NCBI RefSeq assembly: GCF_009834915.1
Contig: NZ_WVHS01000003.1
Location: forward strand, 372,001 to 436,000
DNA: 64,000 bases
Origin: Hufsiella ginkgonis
GTDB lineage: Bacteria > Bacteroidota > Bacteroidia > Sphingobacteriales > Sphingobacteriaceae
Direction of reading: 5' to 3'
The position numbers and the translations under genes are program-made. Positions 1 to 9,526 of the stretch are shown here, piece after piece; the stretch's first letter is position 1, and each line of letters begins with the position of its first letter. The notes under the pieces were generated by a model that saw only the letters and a program-made list of their open reading frames with translations, ran no database searches and was not told the origin of the DNA.

Positions 1-1738
1 ACAATTCATCCAACAAGTATACGAAGGGATTAAGTTCCTGGTAAGCAGGCCGGCTTATGCGTTTGTTATAGCTGATCGACCAGCTATGGCCTTTTGCCGG
101 GGCGAACGAGAAACTTAAAAATGGAAAGAAATTGCTATAGTCCTGTTTAATAGCCTGCCGGGACCCGGAGCCGTTGTTTATGAAACTGAGAACGCCGTCA
201 GAATTGGTATTTTCAAATCGTACGCCCGCATCGACCGACAATTTACCGAGTTTTTTTCCATAGTTGAGGTAGGCGGCGGCGATCCGTTCCTTAAACGTAA
301 AATAATTGGAGCGCTGTTCATCTAAACTATCCGCTGCCGCCATTAAGATGTGGTAGAAACGGCCATCATTACCGGAATTAACCTGCGAATATTTACCGCC
401 AAGCTCCAGTTTGCCTTTCCACAAATTGTCTCCGTAGTCGGCCTTTACGCCAAATAAACGGATATCGATCGCATTTAGCGTGCGATACCGGTTTTGAGCG
501 GTGATCGTATTTTGGTTGTCGAGGTACCTGTTATCCTGCAGGTTGCCATTTGATTTTTTAAAGCATCCGTGGTCGGCGTCGATGCTAAAGGATCGGCCGG
601 ATTTGCCCTCGAAACGGTAGTTCACGTTGTTGTTATAGCGCCGGGTCTTTTGGGAATAATAATCGTTAAGCGCTAAAAGGGTCTGTCTTAAATTGGCGGA
701 AACGGGATCCGTGACCTGCGTTCGCGTATCCGTGATACCGCCACCGAGAATAAAATTTGCTGTAGTTAAAAAGCCGATCGTGTTTTTAGCGTTAAGCTGA
801 ACGTCGGCGCCAAGGCGTCCATTCATTCTTTGCCTCTTATCAATATCTTCTGTATAGCTATTGAAGCGCGTGCCGGATTGGAGCCTGTCTGACCCATATT
901 CATAATTATAATTGCCGAGATTTTGATTGTAGCCCCCGTAAACGGTCACTTTCTCTTTACGGTAGGTAATGTTCCCGTCCGCCTGGTGTTTAACGGATAT
1001 TCCGTAAGAGAGCCCGGTGGATAGGGTTGCGGTTAAGCCTTTCTGCAGATTTTTATTCGTGCGCAGGTTAATGATGCCGGCCGAGCCTTCGGCATCGTAC
1101 CGGGCGCCGGGTGTGGTGATCAGCTCAACCGTTTTTAACTGCGATGACGGCATAGATCGCAGCAGGTCGATCACTTCCTTGGCAGACAGGTAGGTAGGCT
1201 TACCGTCGAGGTAAATTAACGCACCCTGTTTTCCGTTAAGGCTGATGCTGGTTTCATTATCCACGTCAACACCTGGCATTTTTTTTAGCAGTTCAAGCGC
1301 TGTCATGCCCTGGGAAGTGATGTTCTTATCGACATTAAAGATCAGGTTGCCGCCTTTTATTTCAAGCGCGTCCTGTTTGGCGCGAACCGAAATTTCTTTG
1401 AGGTTCTTTGTGGCCGGTTTTAACTGGATAATACCGGGGTCGTAATCGGATGCCTTAAAAAATCCGGATCGGTATGAATGATAATTGAGGAACTCGATTA
1501 GTACGCTTAACTGTCCTGAACCACCTGCATCGAGCGAAAAAAGGCCGGTGCTGTCGGTCACCGTTTTTTGTAAAATCTTTTTCTCTAAATTGATGAGGGA
1601 TACGGTGGCAAGATATAATGGCTGGCCGTGCTCGTCGACGACCTTACCTGCTATTTTACTCTTCGTGGGTTGTGCGGATGCAAATCGGAAAAGAAAAACC
1701 GGCAAAATAATGAGCAGCAGGTATTTAGTCATCCGCAT
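1..1738 (-). CDS. TonB-dependent outer membrane beta-barrel protein (partial)
   Basis: The reading frame is open from an ATG at 1738 to the window edge (579 codons); the C-terminus lies outside. It begins with a signal peptide (MRMTKYLLLIILPVF) followed by a carboxypeptidase-regulatory-like domain (about residues 25-100) and a plug domain with a GxxAxYDAEGSAGIINLRT-type stretch. A long barrel region ends at the edge in NKRISRPAYQELNPF, the hallmark of the OMP_b-brl_3 branch of TonB-dependent receptors. These proteins sit in the outer membrane, and their ligand is usually unknown. A second in-frame ATG at 1732 is also possible. It is not next to a SusD gene, so it is not a classical SusC. Confident in family, not in substrate. 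Confidence 0.88.
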   Translation of the reverse strand, partial: MRMTKYLLLIILPVFLFRFASAQPTKSKIAGKVVDEHGQPLYLATVSLINLEKKILQKTVTDSTGLFSLDAGGSGQLSVLIEFLNYHSYRSGFFKASDYDPGIIQLKPATKNLKEISVRAKQDALEIKGGNLIFNVDKNITSQGMTALELLKKMPGVDVDNETSISLNGKQGALIYLDGKPTYLSAKEVIDLLRSMPSSQLKTVELITTPGARYDAEGSAGIINLRTNKNLQKGLTATLSTGLSYGISVKHQADGNITYRKEKVTVYGGYNQNLGNYNYEYGSDRLQSGTRFNSYTEDIDKRQRMNGRLGADVQLNAKNTIGFLTTANFILGGGITDTRTQVTDPVSANLRQTLLALNDYYSQKTRRYNNNVNYRFEGKSGRSFSIDADHGCFKKSNGNLQDNRYLDNQNTITAQNRYRTLNAIDIRLFGVKADYGDNLWKGKLELGGKYSQVNSGNDGRFYHILMAAADSLDEQRSNYFTFKERIAAAYLNYGKKLGKLSVDAGVRFENTNSDGVLSFINNGSGSRQAIKQDYSNFFPFLSFSFAPAKGHSWSISYNKRISRPAYQELNPFVYLLDEL

Positions 1739-1840
1739 AAACGTAAGGTATAAAGCTAGTAAAATTAAATGACTGCGAAATTTTACGGGGTGCGTGGACA
1801 TGCCCGGTGCAAGGCAGTTTTACACATGGGCTCATAAAAA

Positions 1841-1863
1841 AACCATCCTTTATGGGGATGGTT
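1841..1863 (-). terminator. Rho-independent terminator after the DUF3276 gene
   Basis: On the minus strand an 8-bp perfect stem (AACCATCC / GGATGGTT) with a 7-nt loop is followed by a run of T residues. It lies 26 nt beyond the stop of the DUF3276 gene and before the start of the TonB-dependent receptor gene. Confidence 0.8.
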
Positions 1864-1888
1864 CCTTACTACCAGTAACAGGTTTTTA

Positions 1889-2224
1889 TTAAATATCGAA
1901 AGAGAAGTCGTCGGCAATGGATTTTGCGGTAACTTCAGCGTGGTTATCCGTGTATTCGTACCGCTTTTCTACAACTTCCTGGTGTGCCTTAATGTAATCA
2001 ACCGTGTCTTTTAACCCTTCTGCGAATTTTTCGAAGTCCTCTTTATACAAAAAGATCTTATGTTTTACAAATACGCCATCTTCCAGTCTTTTCTTGCTTT
2101 CGGTGACGGTGATGTAGTAGTCATTTGATCTTGTTGATTTAACATCGAAAAAATAAGTACGCTTCCCAGCTCTTACCTTTTTTGAAAAAACCTCTTCTCT
2201 CTCTTTGTTTTCAAAATCGCCCAT
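1889..2224 (-). CDS. DUF3276 (PUR-like) family protein
   Basis: This 111-residue protein matches the Bacteroidota DUF3276 family, whose fold resembles PUR-alpha single-stranded nucleic-acid-binding repeats. Visible hallmarks are the N-terminal EEVFSKKVRAGKRTYFFDVKS stretch followed by alternating strands and a helix (YKEDFEKFAEGLKDTVDYI). It is charged, has no signal peptide and is presumably cytoplasmic. It is single-copy and followed by its own terminator. The family's role is not well defined; RNA or ssDNA binding is inferred from the fold. Confidence 0.88.
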   Translation of the reverse strand: MGDFENKEREEVFSKKVRAGKRTYFFDVKSTRSNDYYITVTESKKRLEDGVFVKHKIFLYKEDFEKFAEGLKDTVDYIKAHQEVVEKRYEYTDNHAEVTAKSIADDFSFDI

Positions 2225-2334
2225 TTTCAGTTATCAGTTTTGGTTGCGGTAAATATAATAGAAACTTTTTTAAAGATGCAAGGAATGGAATACAATAAAA
2301 AGACCGTGATGCCACAGCGAGCCGGTATAAGGGG

Positions 2335-4134
2335 CTATTCTTTACCGGTTTCCCCGCTGCCCTCGAGCAGCTGCTTTTCGTAAAGGTCGGCATAAACGCC
2401 CTGCGCATTCATCAATACGTGGTGGGTGCCTTCTTCCACTACCCGGCCGGCTTCGAGCACGATGATGTGGTCGGCATTTTTGATGGTGGAAACGCGGTGA
2501 GCGATGATGATACTGGTTTTACCGGCCATATTGCGGCCGAGGTGGCTAAGGATCTCCTCTTCCGTGCTGGTATCTACGGCCGAGAGGCAATCGTCGAAAA
2601 TGAGCAATTTCGGTTCTTTCACCAATGCACGGGCAATAGAAACGCGTTGTTTCTGGCCTCCTGAAAGTGTTACGCCACGTTCGCCGGTAACGGTTTCAAA
2701 ACCATGCTCAAAACCCATGATGTTCTGGTAAACAGCGGCATCTTTTGCGGCCCGCTCTATTTGCTCCCGCGAAGCGTCGGGTGACCCGAAAGAGATATTA
2801 TTAGAGATGGTGTCGGAAAAGAGGAAAACATCCTGCGGCACAAATCCCACCTGGCTGCGGTAGTGGTTCAGGTCGAGCTGCCCGATGGGATGACCGTCTA
2901 CCAGGATCGCCCCGGAACTGGCATCGTACATCCTCAGCGCCAGATCGGCAATGGTCGATTTCCCGGAGCCCGTTCTGCCGATGATGGCAAGCAACTCGCC
3001 CGGTTTTACCTTGAATGATACATTTTTGAGGGCAGTAATGCCGGTTCCCCCATAGGTGAAGCTCACATCCCGGAACTCGATCCCGCCTCGCAGCGGTACG
3101 GTTAAGGCGTTTGCCGGCGACTGGATCTCGGGCACAGTTTGAAGAAACTCATTGATGCGTTTCTGCGATGCCGCCGCCCGCTGGATCAGCGACGTTACCC
3201 AACCCAGCATCGTAACCGGGAAGGTAAGCATGGTTACGTATACTATAAATTCGGCGATATTGCCGGCCGTGATCGTGCCGTTCATCACCTCGATACCACC
3301 TACGTATACGGTGATGATGGTGCTTAGCCCCACCAGCAGCAGCATCAGTGGAAAAAACAGCGCCTGTACTTTGGCCAGCGCCAAGGAATGTTCCTTGTAG
3401 TGATTGCTTTCTTCCGCAAACTTGCTGCGGATATACTCCTCGCGCACGTACGATTTCACTACGCGGATGCCGGAGAATGTTTCCTGCACGAAGCTCGAAA
3501 GCCCCGACAATTGCTGCTGGATGCGCTCGCTCCGGTGGTTAATCATGTTGTTTACGTAATAAATGGTAACCGCCAGCAGGGGAAGCGGCAGCACACAGTA
3601 AAAAGCCAGTTTAGCGTTTACGCTGATCATGAAATAGATCGTCATCAGGAACAGCACCGCCGTATTGCTGGTGTACATAATGCCCGGCCCCAGGTACATG
3701 CGTACGCGGCTTACGTCTTCGCTCACGCGGTTCATCATGTCGCCGGTATTGTTGCGGCGGTAGAACGACATCGACAGGTGCTGGTAATGCGCATACAATT
3801 CGTTCTTAAGGTCGTATTCTATATGGCGCGACATAAGGATAATGGTCTGCCGCATCAAAAAGAGAAAGATGCCGCGCAGGATCGCCATAAAGATCACCGT
3901 GGCGCCAAATAGCAGCAGGCTTTGCCCGAAGATCTTGTAAACCAGCTGCTGCCTGGCAAATCCTTCGAAAAGATGGTACATGGCAATATTTTCCTGCACC
4001 AGCTCAAAGGCCATGCGAATGATCTGCGCAGGAAGCACGGCAAATAAATTGGAAATTACAACAAAAATAATCCCCGGAATTAACCGCCACCGGTATTTGT
4101 AGAGGAACTTATTCAGGTAGGAGAGGTGTTTCAT
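2335..4134 (-). CDS. ABC transporter, fused permease/ATPase (exporter type)
   Basis: This 599-residue half-transporter of the ABCB/MsbA/MdlB exporter class has an N-terminal six-helix membrane domain (about 1-320) and a C-terminal nucleotide-binding domain. The ATPase shows Walker A GRTGSGKST, signature LSGGQKQRVSIARAL, Walker B LLIFDDCLSAVD and an H-loop IIAHRVS. It probably works as a homodimer or pairs with a half-transporter elsewhere, since the neighbours are unrelated. The substrate cannot be read from the sequence; lipid or drug export is typical of the class. Confidence 0.93.
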   Translation of the reverse strand: MKHLSYLNKFLYKYRWRLIPGIIFVVISNLFAVLPAQIIRMAFELVQENIAMYHLFEGFARQQLVYKIFGQSLLLFGATVIFMAILRGIFLFLMRQTIILMSRHIEYDLKNELYAHYQHLSMSFYRRNNTGDMMNRVSEDVSRVRMYLGPGIMYTSNTAVLFLMTIYFMISVNAKLAFYCVLPLPLLAVTIYYVNNMINHRSERIQQQLSGLSSFVQETFSGIRVVKSYVREEYIRSKFAEESNHYKEHSLALAKVQALFFPLMLLLVGLSTIITVYVGGIEVMNGTITAGNIAEFIVYVTMLTFPVTMLGWVTSLIQRAAASQKRINEFLQTVPEIQSPANALTVPLRGGIEFRDVSFTYGGTGITALKNVSFKVKPGELLAIIGRTGSGKSTIADLALRMYDASSGAILVDGHPIGQLDLNHYRSQVGFVPQDVFLFSDTISNNISFGSPDASREQIERAAKDAAVYQNIMGFEHGFETVTGERGVTLSGGQKQRVSIARALVKEPKLLIFDDCLSAVDTSTEEEILSHLGRNMAGKTSIIIAHRVSTIKNADHIIVLEAGRVVEEGTHHVLMNAQGVYADLYEKQLLEGSGETGKE

Positions 4135-4178
4135 TGGAATGCGGTAAAAGTACGTGATTATTATTATTTTTGACCCAC

Positions 4179-5279
4179 ATGTCCGATTTCAGTCAAGATA
4201 ATGCCGCGATCTTTTCCCAGCTGACCCGTTTTGGTCACCAGGAAGTGGTTTTTTGTAACGATGAAGACACGGGGCTGCGGGCCATCATCGCCATTCACGA
4301 TACCACCCTCGGCCCTGCGCTGGGCGGTACCCGCATGTGGCAGTATAAGTCGGAAGCGGAAGCCCTGCAGGATGTGTTGAGGCTATCCCGTACCATGACC
4401 CTTAAAGCGGCTATCAGCGGCTTAAACCTGGGCGGCGGGCAAGCGGTGATCATCGGCGATAGCCGCGGACATAAAACCGAAGCGATGATGCGTCGTTTCG
4501 GCCGGTTCATTCAAAACCTTAACGGATCTTTTATCACCGCCGAAGACCTCGGCACCAACCTGCGCGATATGGAATTTATCCGCATGGAAACCAGTTTCGT
4601 TACGGGCGTACCGGAATCGATAGGCGGTAGCGGAGACCCCGCACCGGTTACCGCGCGCGGCGTGTTTATGGGAATTAAAGCCTGTGTGCGCGAAATGTTC
4701 GGGTCAGACGACCTCGCAGGACGCTCCGTTGCCGTACAGGGAGTGGGCCACGTGGGCGAGAACCTGGTGCGAATGCTGCGCGAAGAGAACGCCAGGGTGT
4801 ATGTGAGCGACATCAACGACGAAAGACCGGGCCGTGTGGCGAAGCGATATGGCGCCGAAGCGATCTCTAATAATGCACTTTTCGATATCGAGTTCGATGT
4901 TTACGCGCCTTGCGCGTTCGGCGCGACCGTAAATACCGATACCATCCGGAAAATGAAATGCGCCATCATCGCCGGGTCGGCCAATAACCAGCTCGCCGAC
5001 GAGAAGAAACATGGTAAGATGCTGCTGGACAAAGGGATCATTTACGCGCCCGATTACCTCATTAACGCCGGCGGAATGATCAATTGCTATTCAGAAATTG
5101 CCGGCTACAACAAAAAGCGCACCATGCAGCTCACCGAAAATATCTATGAAGCAACCCGTTCTGTGCTTAGAAAATCCAGGGAGGAGCATATTCCTGCCAA
5201 CGAAGCCGCAGATATTATTGCATTAAAAAGAATATCCGATATAAAAAAGATAAAGGGTTCTTATATTTGCGGCAAATAA
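4179..5279 (+). CDS. Leucine/Glu/Phe/Val dehydrogenase family protein with Lys-to-Gln active-site change
   Basis: The protein (366 residues from the ATG at 4179; a TTG lies 9 nt upstream) is a full-length branched-chain amino acid dehydrogenase homologue with the N-terminal dimerisation domain and a C-terminal Rossmann domain (VAVQGVGHVGENL). In characterised leucine dehydrogenases two lysines 12 residues apart (K68, K80) bind and activate the substrate. Here K76 is kept (MTLK), but the K80 equivalent in the LGGGK motif is Q88 (codon CAA at 4440-4442). The catalytic Asp equivalent (D123 in AEDLGT) is conserved with exactly the expected spacing. The gene may therefore encode an impaired enzyme, a regulatory homologue or a lineage variant. 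It precedes nusB by 24 nt. Confidence 0.88.
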   Translation: MSDFSQDNAAIFSQLTRFGHQEVVFCNDEDTGLRAIIAIHDTTLGPALGGTRMWQYKSEAEALQDVLRLSRTMTLKAAISGLNLGGGQAVIIGDSRGHKTEAMMRRFGRFIQNLNGSFITAEDLGTNLRDMEFIRMETSFVTGVPESIGGSGDPAPVTARGVFMGIKACVREMFGSDDLAGRSVAVQGVGHVGENLVRMLREENARVYVSDINDERPGRVAKRYGAEAISNNALFDIEFDVYAPCAFGATVNTDTIRKMKCAIIAGSANNQLADEKKHGKMLLDKGIIYAPDYLINAGGMINCYSEIAGYNKKRTMQLTENIYEATRSVLRKSREEHIPANEAADIIALKRISDIKKIKGSYICGK

Positions 5280-5303
5280 AAAAAATCGTTCTTATCAATT
5301 TCT

Positions 5304-6251
5304 ATGTTAAACAGAAGGCACCTCAGGGTTAAAGTGTTGCAGGTACTATACGCATACCACCAGTCGGAAAATAAACAAGTAAAAACATTTGAGAAAAGCC
5401 TGTTACAAAGCGTAGACGAAGTTTACCAGATGTACATTTGGGTGCTCTCGCTGCTGATCGAAACTGCAGACTACGTAGTTACCGATGCCGATGAGCGCGC
5501 AAATAAGTACCTTCCTTCCGAAGGCGACCTCAACGCAAACCTGGCGCTCCATAACAACAAGTTCATTAACGCCTTACGTACAAATCCTGAATATTTAGCG
5601 GGTTTTAAGAAGTACAAGGTTTCCTGGTCGTTCGACCCGGAGATCGTACGCACCGTTTTCAGCACCCTCAGGGCCATGCCCGAATACGGCGAATACCTGG
5701 TACAGGAAGACCGCTCCATCCGCGCGGAAAAGGATATCATCAAGGTGATCTTTAAGAAGATCATTCTCAAAAACCCGGTGATCGAGCAGGTATTCGAAGA
5801 GAAGTTCATCAACTGGCCGGTAGATAAGGAAGTGCTCCAGGCGCTGATCGCCAAAACGTTCAAGAACTTCAGCAGCGAAAATCCCAAAGAGAACAAGCTG
5901 GCTGAACTTTGCCCTAACTGGGAAGAAGACCGGCAGTTTATTGTCGACCTGTTTAACCGGTGCGTGGCTTTCGATTCGGAATACCAGGCCCTCATCGCGC
6001 AGAAAACAAAGAACTGGGAGTCTGATCGCATCGCGATGATCGATACTTTACTCATGAAAATGGCCGTTACGGAACTGGTGCATTTCTCGTCGATCCCGGT
6101 TAAAGTAACCATTAACGAGTACATAGAGATCTCGAAAGAGTTCAGCACGCCCAAGAGCAATACGTTTATAAATGGTATTTTAGACAAAATTTACGCGGAA
6201 CTGAAAGCGGAAGGCAAGGTCCGTAAATTTGGAAGAGGATTATTAGAATAA
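5304..6251 (+). CDS. nusB: Transcription antitermination factor NusB
   Basis: This 315-residue protein carries the NusB all-helical RNA-binding fold in its C-terminal half (about 190-300: SDRIAMIDTLLMKMAVTELVHF, then VKVTINEYIEISKEFSTPKSN and FINGILDKI). The N-terminus starts with the typical LNRRHLRVKVLQVLYAY. The long central insertion that makes it about twice the size of E. coli NusB is usual for Bacteroidota. It acts with NusE/S10 on boxA RNA to support rRNA transcription. It heads a co-directional set with the DUF1573 lipoprotein and yajC. Confidence 0.95.
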   Translation: MLNRRHLRVKVLQVLYAYHQSENKQVKTFEKSLLQSVDEVYQMYIWVLSLLIETADYVVTDADERANKYLPSEGDLNANLALHNNKFINALRTNPEYLAGFKKYKVSWSFDPEIVRTVFSTLRAMPEYGEYLVQEDRSIRAEKDIIKVIFKKIILKNPVIEQVFEEKFINWPVDKEVLQALIAKTFKNFSSENPKENKLAELCPNWEEDRQFIVDLFNRCVAFDSEYQALIAQKTKNWESDRIAMIDTLLMKMAVTELVHFSSIPVKVTINEYIEISKEFSTPKSNTFINGILDKIYAELKAEGKVRKFGRGLLE

Positions 6252-6259
6252 TTAATCAT

Positions 6260-6724
6260 ATGAACAAGTTCATTTATATTTTGACTGCAGCGGCACTTGC
6301 TGCAGGATGCAGCGGAAACAAATCGGCAACCAGCCAGGATTCTACGGCGGCAACGGTCGTAGCGAGCACGGATACTTCGCAGGTAGCGCCAAACCCGGAT
6401 GCAGCGATCATGGAGTTCGAGAACGTGAAATACGACTTCGGAAAGATCAAAGAAGGTGAGAAAATATCGTACACCTTTAAGTTTAAGAACTCCGGGAAAT
6501 CTCCGCTGATCATTACCAACGCTACCGCCACCTGCGGCTGCACCACGCCGACTTACCCGCACGAGCCGATCGTTCCGGGCGCTACCGGCAATATCGACGT
6601 GACGTTTAACAGCACCGGCAAAAGCGGTATGCAGGACAAAGTGATCACCGTTACTTCGAACGCCAGCCCTGCAGTTAACGAGGTCCATTTAACCGGCGAG
6701 GTTACCGCAAAAAGTACAAATTAA
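6260..6724 (+). CDS. DUF1573 domain lipoprotein
   Basis: This 154-residue protein starts with a lipoprotein signal (ILTAAALAAGC; lipobox Cys at 17) and a Ser/Thr/Ala-rich linker. A DUF1573 immunoglobulin-like domain (about 45-150) follows, with the family motif FENVKYDFGKIKEGEKISYTF and the central ATCGCTTP. It lies 8 nt downstream of nusB and 18 nt upstream of yajC, an arrangement often seen in this phylum. The function of the family is unknown; it is probably anchored in the envelope. Confidence 0.9.
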   Translation: MNKFIYILTAAALAAGCSGNKSATSQDSTAATVVASTDTSQVAPNPDAAIMEFENVKYDFGKIKEGEKISYTFKFKNSGKSPLIITNATATCGCTTPTYPHEPIVPGATGNIDVTFNSTGKSGMQDKVITVTSNASPAVNEVHLTGEVTAKSTN

Positions 6725-6742
6725 TAGTGTAAGCAAACAAAT

Positions 6743-7030
6743 ATGAACCCAAACATGACCTCGATGCTCACCTTAGGGATGATCATCTTAGTGTTTTACT
6801 TTTTTATGATACGCCCCCAGATGAAAAAGGCAAAGGATCACAAGAAGTATATTGACGAATTAACAAAAGGCTCGCGCGTGATCACCACCGCAGGCATCCA
6901 TGGCAAAATTGTTGATATGAACGACACCACCTTCCTGATTGAAACCGAAGGCGGGGGTAAGATCCGTTTCGATAAATCTGCCGTATCCCTGGATGCTTCC
7001 AAAGCGTTGAATACGCCGGCAAAAGTTTAA
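6743..7030 (+). CDS. yajC: Preprotein translocase subunit YajC
   Basis: This 95-residue protein has a single N-terminal membrane helix (MLTLGMIILVFYFFMIRPQ) with the diagnostic RPQMKKAKDH stretch. A small soluble domain follows (LTKGSRVITTAGIHGKIVDM). YajC is an accessory subunit of the SecDF-YajC complex at the inner membrane. It closes the nusB operon, and the gap to mutS2 contains heptad repeats. Confidence 0.94.
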   Translation: MNPNMTSMLTLGMIILVFYFFMIRPQMKKAKDHKKYIDELTKGSRVITTAGIHGKIVDMNDTTFLIETEGGGKIRFDKSAVSLDASKALNTPAKV

Positions 7031-7031
7031 T

Positions 7032-7135
7032 ACGTTCGACGTTAGACGTTGTACTTTCTGCGTCCCTGCATTGACGCCAGGCTGCGCCATACTAAAAGAG
7101 GGATAGAAACGTACAACGTCAACGAATAACGTTCA
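7032..7135. repeat. Paired 7-bp-period arrays in inverted orientation (yajC-mutS2 gap)
   Basis: The left array (7032-7054) reads ACGTTCG, ACGTTAG, ACGTTGT, AC. The right array (7108-7135) reads AACGTAC, AACGTCA, ACGAATA, ACGTTCA. The two are roughly inverted copies, so the transcript could fold into a long imperfect hairpin between yajC and mutS2. Both show the 7-nt spacing seen in three other gaps of this window. Confidence 0.6.
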
Positions 7136-7142
7136 ACCCTGC

Positions 7143-9509
7143 ATGACATACCCCGAAAACGCCCTCGATAAACTCGGTTTTACCGAGGTCAAAGCCCTTA
7201 TCAGGTCCCAGTGCCTCAGTGAAATGGGCCGGGAAATGGCCGACAGGATCAGGCCGATGTCTAACTTCGAGCAGATCAACAAGTTCCTGCGGCAGGCAGA
7301 CGAGTGTAAGAATATCCTGGAGAATGATTCTCCGCTTCCCATCCAGAACTTTTATAACATCGAACAGCTGGCGCGAAAAGCCAGGGTAGAAGGCTCTTTT
7401 TTAACCGAAGACGAGTTCTTCCGCTTGCTGGTTTCGCTCACTACCGTATTCGCGGTGATCGCTTATTTTAACGACCGGGAAGGATTGTACCCAAACCTCG
7501 AAGCTTTATTTGAGCATCTTCCCGTAGAAAAGAAGATCATCCGGCAGATCGAACAGGTGATAGACCCCAGGGGAAAGATCCGGCCGAACGCATCGAAAGA
7601 GCTGCAGGAGATCATCTCGGCCATTGCCAAAGCAGAGCAGGAGGCAAGGAAGAAGATCAGCCAGGTGTTTAACCAGGCACGTGAAAACGGCTGGGTGGCC
7701 GATGGCGGCTTAACCGTGCGCGATGGCCGCTTGTGTATCCCGGTGCTCGCCGAAAATAAACGCAAGCTTAAGGGATTTATCCATGATGAATCAGCTTCCG
7801 GGCAAACCGTGTACCTTGAGCCCGAAGAAGTTTTCAGGCTGAACAACCAGGTACGCGACCTGGAGTTCGATCTTCGCCGCGAAACTATCAGGATCCTTAC
7901 CGCGCTAACTACCGAGCTCCGCCCGTATGTGCCCCTGCTGGAATCATACCACGGCTTATTGGCGAAACTGGATTTTGTGCGTGCAAAAGCCCTTTTTGCG
8001 CTGGAAGTGGAAGGCGCAATGCCTGAGCTGCTCACAGACCAAACGCTTAACCTAGTAAACGCGCGTCACCCGTTGCTGCTGCTGGCCATGAAGAAACACC
8101 AGCAGGCTGTTGTGCCGCTTAACGTACGGATCGACCAGGGGCAGCGCATTGTGGTTGTTTCGGGGCCTAATGCCGGCGGAAAATCCGTATGCATGAAAAC
8201 GGTCGGCCTGCTGCAGGTAATGGTGCAGGCAGGCTTGTTGATCCCTGCAGACAGTGCTTCGAAAGTCGGCGTTTTCAGGCAGATCTTTGCGGATATCGGC
8301 GATGACCAGTCTATTGAAAGCGATTTGAGTACTTATAGCGCTCACTTGTCAAAAATGAAGTATTTCGTACAGCATGCAGATGCGCGGACGATGGTGCTTA
8401 TCGACGAGTTCGGTACCGGCACCGACCCTCAATTTGGCGGCCCGATGGCCGAAGCGGTACTGGAAGCGCTCAATAAAAAGAAGATCCGCGGGGTGATCAC
8501 TACGCATTATTCTAACCTCAAGATCTTCGCCAATGCGGCAGAAGGCATCGAAAATGCCTCGATGCTGTTCGATTCGGTAGGCTTGCGCCCGATGTATATC
8601 CTTGAAACCGGTAAGCCGGGGAGCTCTTACGCATTCGAGATCGCCCAAAAGATCGGGTTGCCCAACGAAGTGCTCGAATCTGCGAAAAGCAAGATCGGGG
8701 AACACCAGAAACGGGTCGACTCGATGCTGATCGATCTTGAGCGCGACAAAAAGCTCCTGGTAGAATCCCGCGCGGAAATGCAGAAACAGGAACGCCGCGT
8801 AAAAGCGCTGATCGACGAAAACGAGAAGCTTAAAGCTTACCTGGAAGAGAATAAGAAGGGCATTTTAAAAGCAGCGAAACAGGAAGCGCAGCAGATCATC
8901 CAGGGAGCGAACAAGCTGATCGAAAACACTATTTCCGGGATCCGCGAAAGCAAAGCCGATCAGCAAATAACCCGGGACCTCCGCGAAAATCTCCGCCAGG
9001 AGATGAAAAAGAACGAAGTGAAGGAAGCGCCGAAGCTCGCGATAGCCGCGCAGCCGGCGGAAGAGCTCGCGCAGGGCGACTGGGTAAAACTAACGGATTC
9101 TGACACCATAGGCCAGGTAATAGACCTCCATAAAGACAACGTGGTACTGGCCATCGGCGACCTGCGTTCGGTGGTAAAGCGCAAACGCGTGCAAAAGATC
9201 ACCATGAAAGAGGTGCCGAAGGAAGTGCGCAAATCGTCGTCTACGCTGAGCGCCGATTCCATCGCACAGTTTAAGCCCGAGCTTGATGTGAGGGGTATGC
9301 GCGGGGAAGAAGCGCTTTACGAGATCGAGAAGCTGCTAGATCGCGCTTTAATGATGGGTTTCCCAAGCCTCAGGATCATTCATGGAAAAGGCGATGGCAT
9401 TCTCCGCAAGCTGATCCGCGACTACCTGAGAAAGTATTCGCATGTAAAACGCATAGAAGACGAGCACGCAGACCGCGGAGGCGACGGAATTACTTATGTT
9501 TATATGTAA
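7143..9509 (+). CDS. mutS2: MutS2 family ATPase/nuclease
   Basis: This 788-residue protein has the MutS core and clamp (about 1-310), an ATPase domain with Walker A GPNAGGKS and Walker B VLIDEFGTGTDP, a long charged coiled coil (about 515-640) and a C-terminal Smr domain. The Smr domain (about 710-788) contains LDVRGMRGEEAL and the HGKGDG motif. MutS2 proteins lack the mismatch-recognition domain of MutS; they are linked to suppression of recombination and to rescue of collided ribosomes. Length and domain order are normal. Confidence 0.95.
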   Translation: MTYPENALDKLGFTEVKALIRSQCLSEMGREMADRIRPMSNFEQINKFLRQADECKNILENDSPLPIQNFYNIEQLARKARVEGSFLTEDEFFRLLVSLTTVFAVIAYFNDREGLYPNLEALFEHLPVEKKIIRQIEQVIDPRGKIRPNASKELQEIISAIAKAEQEARKKISQVFNQARENGWVADGGLTVRDGRLCIPVLAENKRKLKGFIHDESASGQTVYLEPEEVFRLNNQVRDLEFDLRRETIRILTALTTELRPYVPLLESYHGLLAKLDFVRAKALFALEVEGAMPELLTDQTLNLVNARHPLLLLAMKKHQQAVVPLNVRIDQGQRIVVVSGPNAGGKSVCMKTVGLLQVMVQAGLLIPADSASKVGVFRQIFADIGDDQSIESDLSTYSAHLSKMKYFVQHADARTMVLIDEFGTGTDPQFGGPMAEAVLEALNKKKIRGVITTHYSNLKIFANAAEGIENASMLFDSVGLRPMYILETGKPGSSYAFEIAQKIGLPNEVLESAKSKIGEHQKRVDSMLIDLERDKKLLVESRAEMQKQERRVKALIDENEKLKAYLEENKKGILKAAKQEAQQIIQGANKLIENTISGIRESKADQQITRDLRENLRQEMKKNEVKEAPKLAIAAQPAEELAQGDWVKLTDSDTIGQVIDLHKDNVVLAIGDLRSVVKRKRVQKITMKEVPKEVRKSSSTLSADSIAQFKPELDVRGMRGEEALYEIEKLLDRALMMGFPSLRIIHGKGDGILRKLIRDYLRKYSHVKRIEDEHADRGGDGITYVYM

Positions 9510-9526
9510 TTAGGGTTAAAACGTCC

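Noticed and set aside
3388-3912. Long open frame antisense to the ABC exporter gene
   Set aside because: It lies wholly within a well-supported coding region, its product is low-complexity and His/Arg/Val-rich, and it has no family match.
4170-4178. TTG start giving three extra residues for the leucine dehydrogenase homologue
   Set aside because: The ATG at 4179 is the better start; the extra residues are not part of the family.
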